From DASZVN01 sp035547055 (GTDB lineage: Bacteria; Pseudomonadota; Alphaproteobacteria; Rhizobiales; Methylopilaceae): a DNA stretch of 6,991 nucleotides. Below are positions 5,187 to 6,991 of the stretch, in pieces; positions within the stretch are counted from its first letter, which is position 1; every line of letters begins with the position of its first letter. The notes under the pieces were generated by a model. The model ran no database searches. It saw nothing but the letters and a program-made list of their open reading frames with translations, and was not told the origin of the DNA. The translations under genes and the position numbers were made by a program. The stretch is taken from the NCBI GenBank assembly GCA_035547055.1, contig DASZVN010000223.1, forward strand, positions 1-6,991. Reading direction: 5' to 3'.

Positions 5187-6212
5187 ATGAAGATCGTCGA
5201 CTCGCATTTTCACTGGTGGCCGCGGGCGTTCTTCGAGGCGCTGTGCAAGCGCACCGGCTATCCTCGGGCCGAGCGGAACGACAAGGGCGGCTATACCTAC
5301 TGGCGGAGCGAGGGTACCGCCCCGCGCTTCGTGCTGGGCGGCGAGTGGTTCGATCTCGACGGCGAGCTTCAGGCCATGGACCGCCTCGGCTACGACGAGG
5401 TCGACGTGGTCTGCTCGATCGGGCCGCTGTCGGTGCATTTTTCCGACCTGCCGGCAGAGGAGGGGCGCGACGCCGCGCTGCTCTGGAACGAGGAGATGGC
5501 GCGGGCCCAGCGCCAGCATCCCGGCCGCGTGTGGGCGAGCGCCGCGGTGCCGCTGGTCGATGCCGGCGTCGCGCTGGACGTCATCGAGGATGCGATCGGC
5601 CGGCTCGGCCTGATCGGCGTGAACCTTCCCGGCAGCATCGGCGACGACGCCCGCATCGACGCCGACCGGCTCGAGCCGGTCTATGCCCGTCTCGCCGAGC
5701 TCGGCGTGCCGGTGTTCCTGCATCCGACCGATGCCGTCTTCGCGGACATGCTCGAGGGCTATGGCGGTGCGCTGCACCTGACGCTCGGCCGCGTCATCGA
5801 GGTGTCGGCAGCGGCCTCGCGGCTGATCCTGTCGGGGATGATCGAGCGCCACCCCGGCCTCAAGATCGTGATGTCGCATACCGGCGGTGCGCTGCCCTAC
5901 CAGTCCGGCCGCATGGACAAGAACGGCAAGGGCGCAAAGCTGAAGCGGCCGCCCTCGACCTATATTCGCGGCATGTATACCGACACCGTGTCCCCGCATA
6001 TGCTCGGGATCAAGTTCGCGATCGAGTATTACGGTGCTGACCGGGTAATGTATGGCAGCGACTATCCTTGCTGGGACCCGGCCGAGGCGCTGCGGTTGCT
6101 GGCCGAGGTCGGCCTGTCGGAGGACGACCGGCGCAAGGTCCTGAACGACAACGCCCGCCGCATCCTCGGCCTGCGCGAGCCGGCGGTGACGGGAGTCGAG
6201 CGCGCGGCGTAG
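5187..6212 (+). CDS. ACMSD-like metal-dependent amidohydrolase (amidohydrolase_2 family)
   Basis: This 341-residue cytoplasmic enzyme has a TIM-barrel amidohydrolase_2 fold, whose members are zinc or manganese hydrolases and non-oxidative decarboxylases (ACMSD, gamma-resorcylate, 5-carboxyvanillate and isoorotate decarboxylases). The metal and catalytic residues are all visible: HxH in VDSHFHWWP (H7, H9), H179 in VFLHPTD, H231 in VMSHTGG, and D292 in YGSDYP. Order and spacing agree closely with the known ACMSD set as I recall it (His9, His11, His177, His228, Asp294). Start: the ATG at 5187 directly precedes KIVDSHFH; an in-frame ATG at 5022 would add 55 residues of non-family sequence and is rejected. 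It is divergent from the transporter operon across a 206-base shared control region, suggesting a common pathway or regulator. Hydrolase and decarboxylase activities cannot be told apart from sequence alone, and the substrate is unknown. Confidence 0.93.
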   Translation: MKIVDSHFHWWPRAFFEALCKRTGYPRAERNDKGGYTYWRSEGTAPRFVLGGEWFDLDGELQAMDRLGYDEVDVVCSIGPLSVHFSDLPAEEGRDAALLWNEEMARAQRQHPGRVWASAAVPLVDAGVALDVIEDAIGRLGLIGVNLPGSIGDDARIDADRLEPVYARLAELGVPVFLHPTDAVFADMLEGYGGALHLTLGRVIEVSAAASRLILSGMIERHPGLKIVMSHTGGALPYQSGRMDKNGKGAKLKRPPSTYIRGMYTDTVSPHMLGIKFAIEYYGADRVMYGSDYPCWDPAEALRLLAEVGLSEDDRRKVLNDNARRILGLREPAVTGVERAA

Positions 6213-6257
6213 GCGCCGACCCCCTCCGGCTCGCTTCGCTCGCCACCTCCCCCCGCA

Positions 6258-6283
6258 CTGAAATCGGGCTCGCCCGACTTCAG
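6258..6283. repeat. Hairpin downstream of the amidohydrolase gene
   Basis: CTGAAATCGGGC (6258-6269) and GCCCGACTTCAG (6272-6283) are inverted repeats with one A-C mismatch and a two-base spacer, so 11 of 12 positions can pair. It starts 46 bases after the amidohydrolase stop. No T-run follows on either strand, so it is not a standard intrinsic terminator, although it could protect mRNA ends. Confidence 0.6.
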
Positions 6284-6293
6284 CACCCAAGAG

Positions 6294-6319
6294 CCGACAT
6301 CGGGTAAACCCGATGTCGG
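6294..6319. repeat. Perfect 11-base-pair hairpin with TAAA loop
   Basis: CCGACATCGGG (6294-6304), TAAA (6305-6308), CCCGATGTCGG (6309-6319) form a perfect stem. It lies between the convergent amidohydrolase and monooxygenase genes, and shares an ATCGGG core with the hairpin just before it. It may act as a bidirectional mRNA 3' end or Rho-associated structure; there is no T-run to make it a clear intrinsic terminator. Confidence 0.7.
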
Positions 6320-6350
6320 GCAGGGAGGATTAAGCAGCCGCGACGCAGAT

Positions 6351-6393
6351 CCTCCCCCGTCGCAGACGGGGAGGGGGACCATGCGAAGCATGG
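6351..6393. repeat. Dispersed-type repeat with two stems (CCCCGTC..GACGGGG and CCATGCGAAGCATGG)
   Basis: CCCCGTC (6355-6361), GCA, GACGGGG (6365-6371) form a seven-base-pair stem, followed by CCATGC-GAA-GCATGG (6379-6393), a perfect six-base-pair stem on a GAA loop. The arrangement, stem of C/G runs then GGGGGACC then a GCGAAGC hairpin then GGTGGAAGAGG, matches a composite intergenic repeat I recall from alphaproteobacterial genomes. A related C-rich stretch with GCTCGCTTCGCTCGCC occurs at 6222-6254, perhaps the other end of the same composite element. Confidence 0.65.
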
Positions 6394-6427
6394 TGGAAGA
6401 GGCGTCTCCGATCAGACCGAGGGTGCG

Positions 6428-6991
6428 CTACGCGAACTCGAAATCCTCTGCGCGCACCGCGCGCGTCTTCCAGCGATATTCGGAGGCGTAGCCGGCCCAG
6501 TTCGTGGTGATGCGGCCCTCGGCGTTCTTGAAGTAGGTGTTGCAGTTGGCCTGCGCGGCGACGCTCTTCGACAGGATCGCCTGCTGCTCGGCGTTGGACG
6601 CGCGCTGGACGTCGGCCCGCACGTCCATGAAGCGCGCGCCGCGGCGGCGCAGCGTCTTCAGCGCCTTCACGATGTAGCGGGCCTGGCATTCCAGCATATA
6701 GATGATGCTGGTCTGGGCGTTGGTGTTCGGCCCGTACAGCATGAAGAAATTCGGGAAGCCGGACACCGTGATGCCGAGATGCGCCTCGGCGCCGTGGCGC
6801 CACGCCTCGTTGAGATCCTGCCCGCCGCGCCCGGCGATCCGCATCGGCTGGAGATAGTCGGTCGGGGTGAAGCCGGTGCCCCAGATGATCGCGTCGATCT
6901 TGCGGAGCATGCCGTCGGCGGTCTCGACGCCCTCGGGCCGGATCCGCGCGATCCTGTCGGTGACGACCTCGACGTTCGGGCGGATCAGCGC
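6428..6991 (-). CDS. Flavin-containing monooxygenase (Baeyer-Villiger type), C-terminal 187 residues, cut by window end
   Basis: The frame is open from base 6991 to a TAG at 6430-6428; the start lies outside the window. The visible part corresponds to the last 40 percent or so of a class B flavoprotein monooxygenase of about 480-500 residues, which uses FAD and NADPH to oxygenate ketones or heteroatoms. Seen: RPNVEVVTDRIARIRPEGVE, then the (A/G)TGF-type motif in DAIIWGTGF, then LGITVSGFPNFFMLYGPNTN, and the C-terminal NCNTYFKNAEGRITTNWAGY with YRWKTR, all family hallmarks. The diagnostic FxGxxxHxxxW/D fingerprint and the two Rossmann glycine motifs would be outside the window, so Baeyer-Villiger versus N- or S-oxygenating activity is not settled. 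It converges on the amidohydrolase gene, and a structured 215-base region separates them, so co-transcription is excluded and pathway membership is uncertain. Confidence 0.92.
   Translation of the reverse strand, partial: ALIRPNVEVVTDRIARIRPEGVETADGMLRKIDAIIWGTGFTPTDYLQPMRIAGRGGQDLNEAWRHGAEAHLGITVSGFPNFFMLYGPNTNAQTSIIYMLECQARYIVKALKTLRRRGARFMDVRADVQRASNAEQQAILSKSVAAQANCNTYFKNAEGRITTNWAGYASEYRWKTRAVRAEDFEFA

Noticed and set aside
2239..5188. Minus-strand open frames 2239-3891 and 3848-5188
   Set aside because: They are off-frame readings of the transporter genes running into the 3862-3957 repeat; compositions are Arg/Gly-rich, and the repeat-encoded ends (DCFASLAMT, LRFARND) are known-looking artefacts.
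2478..5190. Plus-strand open frames 2478-3266, 3408-4136 and 4219-5190
   Set aside because: They mirror the permease, ATPase and binding-protein genes and have charged, repetitive translations without domains; the minus-strand products have clear motifs.
5109..6290. 393-codon minus-strand frame opposite the amidohydrolase
   Set aside because: Antisense shadow of a gene with complete catalytic motifs; its translation shows no recognisable family.
6294..6319. Intrinsic terminator for either convergent gene
   Set aside because: The stem is strong, but no run of T follows it on the plus or minus strand; it is reported as a repeat hairpin only.
6213..6427. CRISPR array or insertion-sequence ends
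   Set aside because: The stems differ from one another with no regular spacer length, there is no transposase, and no terminal inverted repeats with target duplications are visible.

Overview
The window is high-GC DNA (by eye about two-thirds G+C, with codons strongly biased to G or C at the third position) and reads as chromosome of an alphaproteobacterium, most likely of the Hyphomicrobiales (Rhizobiales). The hints are the gene families (a NitT/TauT-type transporter beside a hydantoinase A, an ACMSD-like amidohydrolase and a Baeyer-Villiger-type monooxygenase) and the intergenic repeats of the TCATTGCGAGCGAAGCGAAG, GTAGGGTGGGCAAGC and CCATGCGAAGCATGG kinds, which I recall as scattered through such genomes. 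The genus cannot be fixed from this sequence alone.

Layout. The minus strand, read from about 4980 down to 1, carries a five-gene unit: a secreted substrate-binding protein (4980-3988), an ABC ATPase (3851-2991), two different permeases (2987-2232 and 2242-1433), and the first 437 codons of a hydantoinase/oxoprolinase A protein (1311 to beyond base 1). ATPase and permeases are packed tightly (3-base gap, then 11-base overlap). Palindromic repeat elements fill the 136-base gap after the binding-protein gene and the 121-base gap before the hydantoinase gene. A 206-base divergent region (4981-5186) holds candidate promoters for both directions. On the plus strand, 5187-6212 encodes a complete ACMSD-type metal-dependent amidohydrolase. 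It converges on the 3' part of a flavin monooxygenase (6991-6428, minus, cut by the window end), and the 215 bases between them hold several hairpins.

How the genes may work together. The simplest reading is a catabolic cassette: the binding protein captures a small, probably nitrogen- or sulfur-containing organic molecule in the periplasm, the heterodimeric permease and ATPase import it, the hydantoinase A (presumably with a B subunit outside the window) opens a cyclic amide or activates a carbonyl compound in an ATP-dependent step, and the divergent amidohydrolase acts on a related intermediate by hydrolysis or decarboxylation. The monooxygenase may or may not belong to the same pathway. 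Substrates are not determinable from the sequence. No rRNA, tRNA, CRISPR array, transposase or phage gene was seen, and no gap between genes exceeds 300 bases.
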